IMG/VR virus record: IMGVR_UViG_3300036772_000156
Coordinates: 1 to 39,153 of that record
Reading direction: 5' to 3' (one strand)
DNA: 39,153 nucleotides
Source: a virus
A program made the translations under genes and the position numbers. Positions 8,679-17,817 of this stretch are shown here, one piece after another (the first letter of the stretch is position 1; every line of letters begins with the position of its first letter). The notes beneath the pieces are model-generated. The model saw only the letters and a list, made by a program, of their open reading frames with translations, was not told where the DNA came from and did not search any database.

Positions 8679-9202
8679 TGGCGGATTTCGTGGACGACAG
8701 TTGGGATCTGTCGGGCGCTCCCGATACCTACGACTATACCGGCGACGTGTGGAACAATCTTGGCGTGCCGCCGGGTGCCACCAGCATGGGGTATTACGGC
8801 ACCTCTACCGGCGACGGCACTGCGTCGGGTGATGTCAATCCGAACCTGTATGATTCCCCGGATGCCACCGCGCCGCCGGGGCCGGATTTTTTTGATCGCG
8901 CGTCCAACTGGCTCGGCTCGCCGGGCGTGCAAAAATGGACCAAAGGGATCGCCGAGCTCGGCGGTGCGTCCAAGCAGTTTCAGCAGCAACAGCAAACCCA
9001 GGCGACCGCCGACGCCACCTACACCAAGGCGCTGCAGGCGCAGATGAAAAGCAACCCATCGAGCGCGGTGGCGGGCCATGGCGCGGCCCAGCTCGCGCAA
9101 TTGCTGCAGGGGCTGCAGCAGCGGCGCCAGGCGATGCAGGGCGCCTATCTCGGCCCGCTGCGACCGCGCGGGGTGACCACCGGCGGTCTGCTGGGGAGCT
9201 GA
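8678..9202 (+). CDS. Putative virion protein, Gln-rich
   Basis: This 174-aa protein has an acidic, Tyr/Gly/Asp-rich first half and a second half forming a long Gln/Ala helix (KQFQQQQQTQATADATYTKA, then AAQLAQLLQGLQQRRQ). It overlaps the PAPS-reductase-like stop by one base and precedes the large internal virion protein by 4 bases. Composition and position suggest a minor internal virion protein. Confidence 0.6.
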   Translation: MADFVDDSWDLSGAPDTYDYTGDVWNNLGVPPGATSMGYYGTSTGDGTASGDVNPNLYDSPDATAPPGPDFFDRASNWLGSPGVQKWTKGIAELGGASKQFQQQQQTQATADATYTKALQAQMKSNPSSAVAGHGAAQLAQLLQGLQQRRQAMQGAYLGPLRPRGVTTGGLLGS

Positions 9203-9206
9203 GCAC

Positions 9207-11435
9207 ATGGCAGGCCTGCTCGACGCACCGGCCGACGACGCCGACAGCAGCCTCGGGGTGACCGACGGCAGCGACGTGATGGGCCAGTACAGCACCGAGG
9301 CCGCACCGGCCGATCAGGGCAGCGCGCCCGCGCCGGCGCCAGCCGATGCCAGTGCGCCGGCACCGGACGCGGCACCGGCGCCCGACACCGGCGGCAGCTT
9401 TCTGCAGCGGCTCGGCTCGGGGATCAGCGATGTCGGCCTGGCACTCGGCGGCGGCGTCGAAAAGGGCGTGCTGACGCCGGATGAGGAAGCGCTGGCCGGG
9501 CGCCGCGCGCTGATGAATTTCGGGGTGACCATGCTGCAGGCCGCCGGCGGCGGCCAGATGGCGCCGCGCGGCAATCTGGGCGCCATGCTCGGCGAAGGTC
9601 TGTCGGCGGCCGAGGCGTCCAATGTCGGGGCCGAGCAGACCGCGATCGGCCGCGCCGCCGCCGCCCAGGAGCTGGGCCTGAAACGCGGCGAATTGGGCGT
9701 GCGGCAGACCGAGGCGGCCGGCCGGCTGGCACTGTTAAAACTGCAGCTCGCCAAGCTGACCGGCTCGCAGGCGGCCGGCCAGGCGGCGATCGGCGGCGGT
9801 GGCTCCGGCCAGGCTGGCGCCGGGGCCGGCGTGCCGGGCGATTTCGGGAAGGACATTCCGCGCGACACGTCGGTCGAGACCGCCGGGCAACAGGCCAACA
9901 ACCCCGGCAACCTGATGGCCGACACCGCGCTCCCGGCTGGGGCCGTCGGTCGTATCCCGGTGGCGGGCGGTCGGTATGTCGCGGCGTTCCCCGATCTCGC
10001 CACCGGCATCGCCGCGAACGCCGACAATCTGGCCGGCTACCAGACCCAACACGGCATCAACACGGTGGCCGGTGCGGTCAAGCAGTGGGTCAACCAGCCA
10101 GGGGCCGATCTGACCAGCTATACCGCCGACGTTGCCAAGGCGCTCGGCGTCGGTCCGGAGGACAAGATCGATCTCACCGATCCGACGGTGCAGCAGAAAT
10201 TCATCCTCGCCCAGCAGCCGCACGAGACTGGCGGCAAGGCGCAGTGGCTGACCCCGGATGCGGTCGCCCAAGGCGTCGCCCTGGCGCAGCAGCGCCGCCA
10301 GGGCGGCCCGGTACAGGTTGCCGGCGCTGGCGGTGGCACTGGCACCGGCGACGGCACCGCACCGGTCAACCAGCCGCCGACGACACCGGCGAACGATCCC
10401 GACATTGCCGCGTCCAACGCGGAAATGCAGCGCAATCTCGCGGCCCTGAAAGCGCATTACGCGCCGCAGATCGCCGCGGCCAATCAGTCGGGCGGCGATC
10501 CGGCCGCGATCACCGCCGAGTACAACAAGGCGGTGCAAGAGGCGATCGCCGCCAATCAGACGCATATTCAGGCGATTGCCTCGGCCAAGGTGGCGGCGGC
10601 GACCGAACTCGCGAAACAGCACGATCAGCAGCAGGCGACGGCGGCCGAGGCCGAGAAAACCCGCGTGGCGAAGCTCGGCGAGAACGTGCAAGCGGCGAAA
10701 ATCGCCAACAATCAGGAGCGGCTGAAAACCTACAACGCCGCCGGCGACTCGGCGCAGAATCTGAAAAACGGCATCGACACCATCGAGCTGGTACTGCCGT
10801 CGGTGGGGCCGTCCGACACCGTGGCGCAGATGGACAGCCGGGTGCGCGACACGCTGCAGTCGCTCGGCATCGGCACCGCCGCCGATTACCAGAAATGGAC
10901 CGCCCAGGACGTGATGCAGCAGCTCAGCAATCGCGCCGCGCTGATGGCCAAGCCGGCCGGGATTTCGCGGATGTCCAATCTCGACGTTGGCCTGATCACC
11001 GGCACCATGCCGCGGCTCGGGCAGTCGCCGGCAGCACGCGAGATCGGCCTGGCGGCGATGAAAACCCAGGCGCAGATCGCGATCGATGAGCAGCGCGCCG
11101 CGTCGCAGTCATTCAGCAAGGCGCCGGACGGCTCGAGCATAGATGCCGATGTCGCCGCAGCGGTCGAGAAACCATACGGCGCCGCCGGCACCCGAATCCC
11201 GTCACCCAAGCCGCTGCTGGCGCCCGACGTGATGCGGCGGCCCGGCGCGACCCCGGCCGATATTGAGCAGGCCAAGGCGGTCGACACCCAGAACCAGCGC
11301 GAGTTTCTTCAGAGCGTGCCGAACGGCTCGCTGTTCCGCACCTATGCGCTCGGGCCGGACGGCAAGCGGATCACCACGCTCGGCTTCAAAAGGCCGGACG
11401 GCTCGATCGTGGTCAACCCGCTGGGCGGCCGCTAG
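9207..11435 (+). CDS. Internal virion protein with lysozyme-like domain
   Basis: This 742-aa protein starts MAGLLD after a strong GGGGAG site. Residues about 30-62 are an Ala/Pro/Asp linker. Residues about 229-345 form a compact domain beginning NNPGNL, followed by AAFPDLATGIAANADNLAGYQ, TVAGAVKQW and an ILAQQPHETG end. This pattern is seen in phage virion-associated peptidoglycan-degrading or P5-like domains. Residues about 400-520 are long Ala/Gln/Lys helices. It probably enters the cell envelope during ejection and opens peptidoglycan locally. The catalytic residue is not certain. Confidence 0.65.
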   Translation: MAGLLDAPADDADSSLGVTDGSDVMGQYSTEAAPADQGSAPAPAPADASAPAPDAAPAPDTGGSFLQRLGSGISDVGLALGGGVEKGVLTPDEEALAGRRALMNFGVTMLQAAGGGQMAPRGNLGAMLGEGLSAAEASNVGAEQTAIGRAAAAQELGLKRGELGVRQTEAAGRLALLKLQLAKLTGSQAAGQAAIGGGGSGQAGAGAGVPGDFGKDIPRDTSVETAGQQANNPGNLMADTALPAGAVGRIPVAGGRYVAAFPDLATGIAANADNLAGYQTQHGINTVAGAVKQWVNQPGADLTSYTADVAKALGVGPEDKIDLTDPTVQQKFILAQQPHETGGKAQWLTPDAVAQGVALAQQRRQGGPVQVAGAGGGTGTGDGTAPVNQPPTTPANDPDIAASNAEMQRNLAALKAHYAPQIAAANQSGGDPAAITAEYNKAVQEAIAANQTHIQAIASAKVAAATELAKQHDQQQATAAEAEKTRVAKLGENVQAAKIANNQERLKTYNAAGDSAQNLKNGIDTIELVLPSVGPSDTVAQMDSRVRDTLQSLGIGTAADYQKWTAQDVMQQLSNRAALMAKPAGISRMSNLDVGLITGTMPRLGQSPAAREIGLAAMKTQAQIAIDEQRAASQSFSKAPDGSSIDADVAAAVEKPYGAAGTRIPSPKPLLAPDVMRRPGATPADIEQAKAVDTQNQREFLQSVPNGSLFRTYALGPDGKRITTLGFKRPDGSIVVNPLGGR

Positions 11436-13928
11436 ATGGGCACCACCGTCAGCGTTCCCGATCCCGACGCCTGGATCCCGCAGGTCGATCCCGACAGCGT
11501 GGCACCGGCCCAGGCGCCGGCTGCGGCGCCAGCCACGCCGGATCCCGGTGCCGACTACGTGCCCGAGGGCACGCCGGCGGCGCCGGCGCAGCCGGGCGGG
11601 CTGGAAATGGACCAGCCGTTCATGACGCGGGCCTGGCACTCGCTCACCGACTGGATGAGCGGCGCCAGCCATACCCCTGATGTCATGAAGGGCACGCCCG
11701 AGCTGACCGCGCGCTCGGATCTGCCGAAGGATGCCGGGATCAAGCTGGCCGCGCAGTATTTCCTGAGCGGCGATCCCAACGCGATCGCTGATACTGCGGT
11801 GAAGGCATTGCCGGGCGCGGTCCGCGGCGAGGACGCGTTTCATAACCCGACGGTCACCTGGAACGGTCAGACCAGCTACGTCAACAAGCCCGGCATGTCC
11901 ACGGCCGACCTGATCGGCACGTTCGGCGATGCCGCGCTGGCGTATCCGGCGGCCAAAATGATCGCCTCGATCAAGGCGCTGGGTGGCATCACCGCGATCA
12001 ACACCCTGATACGCTCCGGCGCCCAGGGCGTCGGCCAGGGGCTGACCTCGGTGGTGCGCGATCTCGGCTCGTGGGCGCTCGGCTCGGATCAGGGCATCGA
12101 CCCGGAAAAGGCGGTGCAGGCCGCCGCGGGTGGCGCCGCCGCCGAGCCCGCGCTGGCGGTCGGCGGCACCGTTGGCCGCGCGCTCGGCCGCGCCGGTGGT
12201 GCGGCGATCTATCCCAGCCAGTTGCTGACCAAGGCGGCCACCTCACTGGCGCCGGACGCCGCGCTGACGCCCGATCTCTTAAACACCACCGGCACCCGAA
12301 TCATGAAGGTGCTCACCGACCAGGGCATCGACACCTCGGACATGACGGTCGGGCAGATGCGCAAGTTCATGTCGATGCTGCCGCCCGGCACCTCGCCGCA
12401 ACTGCTCGATGGCTCCGACCAGGCCAAGACCAGCGCGCGCAACATGTACCAGTCGGCGCGGTTCGAGATCCCGATGACCTTGGGTCAGATCACCGGCGAT
12501 CAGTCTCAGCTCGGCCGTGAGGACTGGCTGCGTCACACCACGCAGCCGCCCAGCGCGAACGCGATCATGCGCCAGCAGGGCGATCGGGTGTACGGCACCA
12601 ACCAGCAGCCCGGCGCGCTCGACACCGCGCTGAATACCCAGGTGCCCGGCACGCCACCCGGCACGCTGGCGAGCACGCCGGCCGAACAGGGGCAGGCGAT
12701 CCAGGCCGCGCTCACCAAGGCGCAGGCCGACGCCCGCACGGCGACCACGAACGCCTATACCGCGGTCGGCACCGATCTCACCAAGCCCGGCATGAACGCG
12801 CTGCCGCTCGGGCAGGGCGTGATCTTCACCAAGGACGCGTCGCAGAACCTGCTCGATTCGCTGGCCGCGCTGCGCCGCACCCAGGCGGTGCCGGACGGGG
12901 TGATCAAGCGGATCAGTCAGCTCACCGCGCCGCAAGGCACCGGACAGGCGGCGATCGATTACGTGAACGGCGACGGCGGGGTGAGCAACGTCGCGACGCA
13001 ACCGTTCAACCTCGGCGATTTCAACGAAGCGCGCCGCTACATCACCGGGCTAAGCCCGGCGAATGCCACCGAGGCGCGCGCGATCGGCCAGGTGCGCGAC
13101 GCGATGGATGCCGCGGTGAATCATGCCTCGAGCACCGGCGCGATCGTCGGCGATCCCGACATGCTGGCGCGCTACCAGAACGCGGTCGCCACCGCGAAAC
13201 AGGCATTTGCCAATTTCCAGCCCAGCAATGAGGCGGCGGCGAATTTTATCAAGACCGCGACCACGCCGGGCGCCTCGGGCAGCGATATCGTTGACGGGCT
13301 GTTCGGCGGCGGCCGGCTCGGCTTCGGCGGCGACACCACGCAGATCCTCGATCACCTGGACACCCTGTTTCCGCCGGGCACGCCGGCGCGCGATGTGATC
13401 CGCCAGGCCGCGGCGCGACGGATGCTGTTCGGCACCGACATGAATCCGGCGACCTTATCGCCCAACAATATCTCGAACCGGATCAGCAACGTGATCGATC
13501 CGGCAAGCAAGGGATACGAGATCGCGGACCGGCTGTTCACGCCGGAAGAAATGGCGACGTTCAAGAATTTCGGCGACACCATGGATACGCTGAAACAATC
13601 GGCGACCAAGAATCCATCCGGCACGTCGTATGCGATCGCGGACGCGCTCAAGCGCGCCGGCGCCACGGTGCCGATGATCGGCAAGGCGTTCACCGATGAG
13701 GCGTCGGCGATCGCCGACGCCAAGCGCGCCACGGCTGGCGGGCTGTCGCTGAAAACGCCGCGGCCGACCGACATGCCGATATCGTCGTTTCGGACCACCG
13801 TCGCCCCCGCAATCGGCGGCGCCGCCGGTCGCGAGGGTAACGTGGCGCCGGTGGTGCGCACCGTCGGCACCGGGCTGCTGCACGCGCTGCCGCCGTACGG
13901 CAACGCGCAGCGCGGGCTGCTGCAATGA
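11436..13928 (+). CDS. Large internal virion (ejection) protein
   Basis: This 830-aa protein begins directly after the previous TAG. The first 60 residues are Pro/Ala/Asp-rich. Hydrophobic and Gly/Ala-rich stretches between about 160 and 270 could cross or line a membrane, and the remainder is helical with Gln/Ala-rich segments. There is no enzyme signature. Its size, composition and place before the tail-fibre gene match podovirus proteins that leave the head with the DNA. Assignment is by analogy. Confidence 0.6.
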   Translation: MGTTVSVPDPDAWIPQVDPDSVAPAQAPAAAPATPDPGADYVPEGTPAAPAQPGGLEMDQPFMTRAWHSLTDWMSGASHTPDVMKGTPELTARSDLPKDAGIKLAAQYFLSGDPNAIADTAVKALPGAVRGEDAFHNPTVTWNGQTSYVNKPGMSTADLIGTFGDAALAYPAAKMIASIKALGGITAINTLIRSGAQGVGQGLTSVVRDLGSWALGSDQGIDPEKAVQAAAGGAAAEPALAVGGTVGRALGRAGGAAIYPSQLLTKAATSLAPDAALTPDLLNTTGTRIMKVLTDQGIDTSDMTVGQMRKFMSMLPPGTSPQLLDGSDQAKTSARNMYQSARFEIPMTLGQITGDQSQLGREDWLRHTTQPPSANAIMRQQGDRVYGTNQQPGALDTALNTQVPGTPPGTLASTPAEQGQAIQAALTKAQADARTATTNAYTAVGTDLTKPGMNALPLGQGVIFTKDASQNLLDSLAALRRTQAVPDGVIKRISQLTAPQGTGQAAIDYVNGDGGVSNVATQPFNLGDFNEARRYITGLSPANATEARAIGQVRDAMDAAVNHASSTGAIVGDPDMLARYQNAVATAKQAFANFQPSNEAAANFIKTATTPGASGSDIVDGLFGGGRLGFGGDTTQILDHLDTLFPPGTPARDVIRQAAARRMLFGTDMNPATLSPNNISNRISNVIDPASKGYEIADRLFTPEEMATFKNFGDTMDTLKQSATKNPSGTSYAIADALKRAGATVPMIGKAFTDEASAIADAKRATAGGLSLKTPRPTDMPISSFRTTVAPAIGGAAGREGNVAPVVRTVGTGLLHALPPYGNAQRGLLQ

Positions 13929-13944
13929 GCAAAGGGTTGCATCG

Positions 13945-15486
13945 ATGAGCGAGGTTGTGGATCCACGCAGCACGACCACGCCGAATCTCGGTCTGGTGAA
14001 GCCCGACGTGCAGGGCGATGACGGTCTTTGGGGGCCGATGCTCAATCAGAATGCGGACGTGCTCGATCAGGTGATCCCGCTGCATCTGTTGCTGACCGGC
14101 GGCGTGGTCACCGGGTCGGTTTCGATCGGCGCGGCGCAGCCGAATTACGTCACGATCGCCGGAGGCACGTCAGGCAATCAGGCAACCATCCAGGCCGCCG
14201 GAGCGACCGGCGATCTGTACATCGGCGCGGCCTATAACGGGCGCGTGAATACCGCCAGCAACCGCAATTACCCGACACCGACGGCGGAATGCTACCGTTT
14301 CGATGTCTCAATAGGCGGCACTGTTGCCAGCGGGCAAACGCCGATTGTCGAGATGCACGCGGTCAATTCCGATGCTGTGGATGCGTCGCTGGCTCAGGGC
14401 GGCGGGCTGACCTGGTTCCAATATCCGGGCGTGCTCAATGCCGGCGCGGTTGGCGGGCGGACCGCATTTGGTGCCACGATCCATCAGGCAGGCGTGACCA
14501 CACTCAATGCCGGACAGTATTATCTTGCAAGTGCATTCTGGGCCACGGCGGCACATTCAGCCGGCGGGACGGCAGGCGGCGGCAATGCTCGCGGCAGTCT
14601 GTTCGCGTCAAACGATGGCACCATTCTACAGAATGGCGCAGGCGCTTATTGGACCGAGATCGTCGGTTACGAACTGGATATCGGCGCGGAAGCCGGGACC
14701 GGCCTGCAAAACAAGCAGGGCATCAAAGTAGTCCTGTGGTCAACCGATGCTGTGGCCGGCGCGGGCGGCTGCGATTACGCCTACAGTATGGCTGCCCAGG
14801 CGAATTGTGCGGGCTGGGATCGCGGATACTGCTTCGGATCGCCGGATGGCTGGTGGCCGATGAAGGCGATCTCGACGCTGATCGGCACAGTGCCAGGGTT
14901 GGCCGGAGGCCCAGCCTATCAGGCGCAGTATGGCGTGGATTTCAGCAGTGTCTCGTTCAGCCAGGATGCGTTTCGGTCTGCTGGATTTGCTGTGGATGGT
15001 TCAGGCGATATTCAGACGCGAGCGCTTTACGTCGGTGCCAATGTCGCCTCAATTGACAACACTGGGCGGCTAACGCTCTCCGGTGGCGCGACGTTCGGCA
15101 CGCAGTTGGTATCCAGCAACGCCGACCTATCCAAGCATCTCGACCTTTATGGCGGAGAATTCGGGGTCAATATCACATCAGGGTCATTTAACTTTGTATC
15201 GCCGGCTGGCGGGTCGTTCCTATTTCTAATCGGCGGCTCCGGCATTGGCTGGATCGATGCGGCGGGACTGCAAAACATACCGATTGGAACGGAATATGCG
15301 CAGGCTGGGTATTTCACGACCGTTCGCACGGGCGGCACGACGGGACCGACCTGGACAAGCGGCAGTGCAGCACCCGCTGCGACCGCGCCGGTCGGCTCGC
15401 TGTATTCCCGTGTCGGCGGCCCGCTCGGTGCGACGCTCTACGTCTCGCGGGGCGCTGGCACGTGGGCCGCTGTGGCGGGGGTGTAG
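13945..15486 (+). CDS. Tail fibre / receptor-binding protein
   Basis: This 513-aa protein has a short N-terminal attachment region (TTTPNLGLVKPDVQGDDGLW, then NQNADVLDQVI) shared by many phage fibres. It continues with a long series of beta-rich repeats with Gly, Ser, Thr and Asn turns, and a C-terminus ending in YVSRGAGTWAAVAGV. The DNA is clearly less GC-rich than the flanking structural genes, especially 14300-15350. That is usual for exchanged receptor-binding genes. No chaperone domain or hydrolase motif is evident. Confidence 0.75.
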   Translation: MSEVVDPRSTTTPNLGLVKPDVQGDDGLWGPMLNQNADVLDQVIPLHLLLTGGVVTGSVSIGAAQPNYVTIAGGTSGNQATIQAAGATGDLYIGAAYNGRVNTASNRNYPTPTAECYRFDVSIGGTVASGQTPIVEMHAVNSDAVDASLAQGGGLTWFQYPGVLNAGAVGGRTAFGATIHQAGVTTLNAGQYYLASAFWATAAHSAGGTAGGGNARGSLFASNDGTILQNGAGAYWTEIVGYELDIGAEAGTGLQNKQGIKVVLWSTDAVAGAGGCDYAYSMAAQANCAGWDRGYCFGSPDGWWPMKAISTLIGTVPGLAGGPAYQAQYGVDFSSVSFSQDAFRSAGFAVDGSGDIQTRALYVGANVASIDNTGRLTLSGGATFGTQLVSSNADLSKHLDLYGGEFGVNITSGSFNFVSPAGGSFLFLIGGSGIGWIDAAGLQNIPIGTEYAQAGYFTTVRTGGTTGPTWTSGSAAPAATAPVGSLYSRVGGPLGATLYVSRGAGTWAAVAGV

Positions 15487-15490
15487 CGCA

Positions 15491-15673
15491 TTGACACCAG
15501 ACCTGATCCGTGCGGCGCTCCTGTTCCTCCAGCGGACGGACATCAAGGGCGGCGAGGCCATGGCGATGGTGCAGGTGGTTGCGGCGCTGGAAGCTCTAGC
15601 GCGTGCTCCGGCGCAGTCAACGGGAGCGCTCGTTCATCGCAGCAACGGGGAGACTGCCACACTCGAGCCGTAA
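15491..15673 (+). CDS. Small hypothetical protein (TTG start)
   Basis: This 60-aa frame starts at TTG 15491, just after the fibre stop, with a GGGGG run upstream as a possible ribosome site. The sequence TPDLIRAALLFLQRTDIKGGEAMAMVQVVAALEAL is a clean two-helix pattern similar to small proteins seen near fibre genes in other phages. It is short and lacks a defining motif, so it remains hypothetical. Confidence 0.5.
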   Translation: MTPDLIRAALLFLQRTDIKGGEAMAMVQVVAALEALARAPAQSTGALVHRSNGETATLEP

Positions 15674-15704
15674 CGCGGTATTTTGCAAAAGACAGGAGGC
15701 AAAA

Positions 15705-16031
15705 ATACCTACATTCGCAGGCACAATCTGGTCAGGAACGCCCACCAATCCGCAATGGGTGCCGTGCAACGGCGCCAGCTACGCGATCAACGATCCGCAT
15801 CGGGCACAACGGCCGCCGATTCCCGGCACGCCGTCCACCGGCACGCGCTGGGATTACCTGCGCCGGGTCGGCTGGTGGGGCCGGCGCTCCGGGTTAGGCC
15901 CGACCGGCTGGGCGATCCGGGTGCCGTACGACCCGAGCGGCACATTCCACGTCTCGCTGGCCGACGATAACAGCGAGAGCACCCTGGCGGGCACCGCCAC
16001 GGTGCAGAATCCGCCGCCCGGTGTGGTGTGA
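15705..16031 (+). CDS. Hypothetical protein with apparent ATA start
   Basis: This ~108-aa frame has no ATG, GTG or TTG near its beginning. A perfect AGGAGG (15694-15699) lies 5 bases before ATA at 15705, and the protein-like sequence starts there (PTFAGTIWSGTPTNPQW). The sequence contains WDYLRRVGWWGRR and a GTFHVSLADDN strand near its end. The stop shares a base with the ATG of the next gene (TGATG), as in neighbouring coupled genes, supporting translation. Either ATA is used as a rare start, or an ATG has mutated or been misread. Function unknown. Confidence 0.55.
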   Translation: MPTFAGTIWSGTPTNPQWVPCNGASYAINDPHRAQRPPIPGTPSTGTRWDYLRRVGWWGRRSGLGPTGWAIRVPYDPSGTFHVSLADDNSESTLAGTATVQNPPPGVV

Positions 16032-16204
16032 TGGCCGGCCTGCTCGGACCCAAAGGTAAGGCGAAGGCGGCCCGCGTGTTCCACGAATGGGGCCAGGGCC
16101 TGCTGCACTCGGGCAGCAAGACCGGCCCGGTGGTGAGCAGGCAAAAGCAGGCGATCGCGCTCAGCCAGGGCCGCAAGGCCTCGCGCCGGAAACCGCGGCC
16201 GTGA
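16031..16204 (+). CDS. DUF6496-like small basic protein
   Basis: This 57-aa protein begins MAGLLGPKGKAKAARVF. Its core HEWGQGLLHSGSKTGPVV, then RQKQAIALSQGRKA, matches the short DUF6496-type motif with helix, HSGS turn and QAIAIALS helix. It is strongly basic at the C-terminus. It is coupled to both neighbours by overlapping codons. The biochemical role is unknown, but this small family is common in phages and bacteria. Confidence 0.65.
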   Translation: MAGLLGPKGKAKAARVFHEWGQGLLHSGSKTGPVVSRQKQAIALSQGRKASRRKPRP

Positions 16205-16569
16205 TCGTCTGCGACGACCCGGAACGCCACCTGGACCACGGGCGCGACGATGGCGGCCACTGCGTGGCGCTGTGCCAGGAAGCCGGACCGATCGGCCACA
16301 CCAGCACCTGGCGGCGCGGCCAGGCGGTGCGCGGTGCGACACTGCCGGCCGGGGTGCTGATCGCCACGTTTTCCGACGCGGGCCGCTATGAGAACCGGAC
16401 CGACGGCGCCAGCCACTGCGCGATCCTGATCGGTCAGAGCGAATCGGGCCTGTGGGTGATCGACCAGTGGCAGGGTCGCACCTGCTCGCGCCGGGTGATC
16501 CGCTTCAAGGGCGGGGCCGGTCAGGCGGTGGATGATGGCGATCGTTACTTCACAATCGAGGCGGCTTAG
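16201..16569 (+). CDS. BPSL0067-family NlpC-like protein, endolysin candidate
   Basis: This 122-aa protein starts at GTG 16201, inside the previous stop. It has a GGHCVALCQ segment at about 18-26 with the presumed catalytic Cys, then STWRRGQAVRG, an IATFSDAGRYEN loop, and SHCAILIG at about 70-77 with the presumed catalytic His. A WVIDQW strand follows. This is the order in BPSL0067-type cysteine hydrolases related to NlpC/P60. At the end of the late operon it is the best endolysin candidate. It has no signal peptide, so it would need a holin. Confidence 0.65.
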   Translation: MIVCDDPERHLDHGRDDGGHCVALCQEAGPIGHTSTWRRGQAVRGATLPAGVLIATFSDAGRYENRTDGASHCAILIGQSESGLWVIDQWQGRTCSRRVIRFKGGAGQAVDDGDRYFTIEAA

Positions 16570-16985
16570 GGCGGTTTCGGGCCTTCGCCGATCAGCCAGA
16601 GCTGTTGCGCGGGGCTGCGAATCGGCAAGTGCGGCCTGAGACGGTCCAGCAGCGTGCTCGCGAGCCGCTTTCTTTCTACTGTTCTATCCTTTGCCCGGCC
16701 GTGCTGTCCGGTAGTGTGAAACGCGTAGTGATTGCTGGTGCGCAGCCAGCGCCAGCCGGCGCGGATCCGGCGCTCCGTCCACGACACCAGGCCGAGCCTG
16801 CGGCCATCCTCGAGGGCGCGCTGCACCGTCCGCACGCTGCAGCCGGCGCGCTCGGCCAGGGTTTCGTGCGCGGGCCACGCGCGCGGGGCGTATTCCGCCA
16901 GCCGCAGCAGCACGTCACGGCGCAGCGCGGTGAGTTCGCCCTTGTGAAACAGCTTCCAGATCAGTGAGGACCAGGTTTTATCCAC
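16566..16985 (-). CDS. Helix-turn-helix DNA-binding protein
   Basis: This 139-aa protein starts at GTG 16985 (MDKTWSSLIWKLF). Residues about 20-70 form a winged-helix-like HTH (LRRDVLLRLAEYA, then AHETLAERAGCSVRTVQRALEDGRRLGLVSW), similar to the HTH_36 type found in phage replication and regulatory proteins. It is tail-to-tail with the endolysin gene. The sequence at its start contains TTATCCACG on the top strand, one base off a DnaA box. It may regulate the adjacent small-gene block or act in replication. Confidence 0.75.
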   Translation of the reverse strand: MDKTWSSLIWKLFHKGELTALRRDVLLRLAEYAPRAWPAHETLAERAGCSVRTVQRALEDGRRLGLVSWTERRIRAGWRWLRTSNHYAFHTTGQHGRAKDRTVERKRLASTLLDRLRPHLPIRSPAQQLWLIGEGPKPP

Positions 16986-17241
16986 GACAAAGTTTTCCCA
17001 TCGCCCCCGCGAGGGGCTTGCAAATCGCTGCGGAATCGGGAAATCTCTGTCTCGTCAGCTTGAGACTTTAGAGACTTCGCCGGTGAAAGCCGGACGCGCG
17101 CCTCACCGCTACGAACGGTGGGGCGTTTCGCGTTTTAAGGTGCTGTCATCATGCGCCTCGCGGTCGGTCCGAATCGGGCCGGTGTCGGCGCCCGCCACAA
17201 TCCTCTATGATTATTTGACCGTTTCGCAAGGGGAGGCGTCA
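16986..17241. promoter_or_regulatory. Divergent regulatory gap with promoter candidate
   Basis: This 256-bp gene-free region lies between the leftward HTH gene and the rightward small genes. It holds several short inverted repeats (17003-17007/17013-17017 GCCCC/GGGGC; 17049-17053/17062-17066 GTCTC/GAGAC), a terminator-like hairpin (17099-17136) and a TATGAT at 17206-17211 that could be a -10 for the gene at 17242. The -35 is weak. Operator sites for the HTH protein may lie here. Confidence 0.4.
17099..17136 (+). terminator. Rho-independent terminator-like hairpin
   Basis: CGCCTCACCG (17099-17108) pairs with CGGTGGGGCG (17116-17125) across a 7-base loop, with one U-G pair. It is followed by a T-rich stretch ending in TTTT at 17136. 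On the plus strand this would stop late-operon read-through that passes antisense over the HTH gene, separating it from the promoter of the small-gene block. Confidence 0.5.
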
Positions 17242-17589
17242 ATGGCCGGTCTGCTCGATGATAATCCGTATGCTGGCGCCGGGATGGCGGGCGGTGCGGT
17301 GCAATCGCCGATCGATGACGCGATGGCCGCGGCGCCGGGATCCGGCCCGTTCGGCATGCCGCTGACCCTGTTCGCCGATGCGTTCGCACCCGCCGACCAG
17401 TATGGGCCGCAGGCCGGCCAGACCGCGGCGCCGGGCCAGGCGGCGGCACCCGACCCTACGCACTCGGCGGTCGCCGCCTCGGCGCTGGCGCGGCTGCAGG
17501 ACTGGCTGGACCGCATGCATTCCGGTGGTGGCGGGTCTGCCAATCAGCCGGGCGGCGGCGAGGGCGGCCCTGGCGGTGGCACCGGCTGA
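17242..17589 (+). CDS. MAGLLDD-type small Gly/Pro-rich protein
   Basis: This 115-aa protein begins MAGLLDDNPYAG, like other proteins of this genome (9207, 16031, 30989). The middle is Ala/Pro/Gly-rich and helical (AVAASALARLQDWLDRMH), and the end is a poly-Gly tail. The ribosome site GGGGAGG lies 6-12 bases before the ATG. It lies outside the late region. Possibly a minor virion protein; function unknown. Confidence 0.6.
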   Translation: MAGLLDDNPYAGAGMAGGAVQSPIDDAMAAAPGSGPFGMPLTLFADAFAPADQYGPQAGQTAAPGQAAAPDPTHSAVAASALARLQDWLDRMHSGGGGSANQPGGGEGGPGGGTG

Positions 17590-17605
17590 GCGTGGAGGGG
17601 TGGCG

Positions 17606-17806
17606 ATGAACGGACGCGAGATGACCGCCGAGGAACTGCGGCTGCAGCGCGAGGAAACGGTGCGGCTCGCCGGGATGTATGGCGTCGCGCCGGCGATGAT
17701 GGAGCAAATACGGGCGTTCGGCGCCCAGCTATCGCGCCTCGAGGCCAAGCTGGACACGCTGCTGGCCCAGGTGGCGACCGGCAGCGGCGTGCCCGGCCAG
17801 CGATGA
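17606..17806 (+). CDS. Small coiled-coil protein
   Basis: This 66-aa protein is helical throughout (MTAEELRLQREETVRLAGM, then MMEQIRAFGAQLSRLEAKL) with a heptad-like pattern that suggests a coiled coil. A GGAGGGG site precedes the ATG. It lies 16 bases after the previous gene, probably in the same transcript. No family recognised. Confidence 0.55.
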   Translation: MNGREMTAEELRLQREETVRLAGMYGVAPAMMEQIRAFGAQLSRLEAKLDTLLAQVATGSGVPGQR

Positions 17807-17817
17807 AATTCCGCGAC

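Noticed and set aside
15683-15970. Alternative 95-aa frame over 15705-16031
   Set aside because: Arg/His-rich shadow sequence; the overlapping frame with AGGAGG and a coupled stop is more protein-like.
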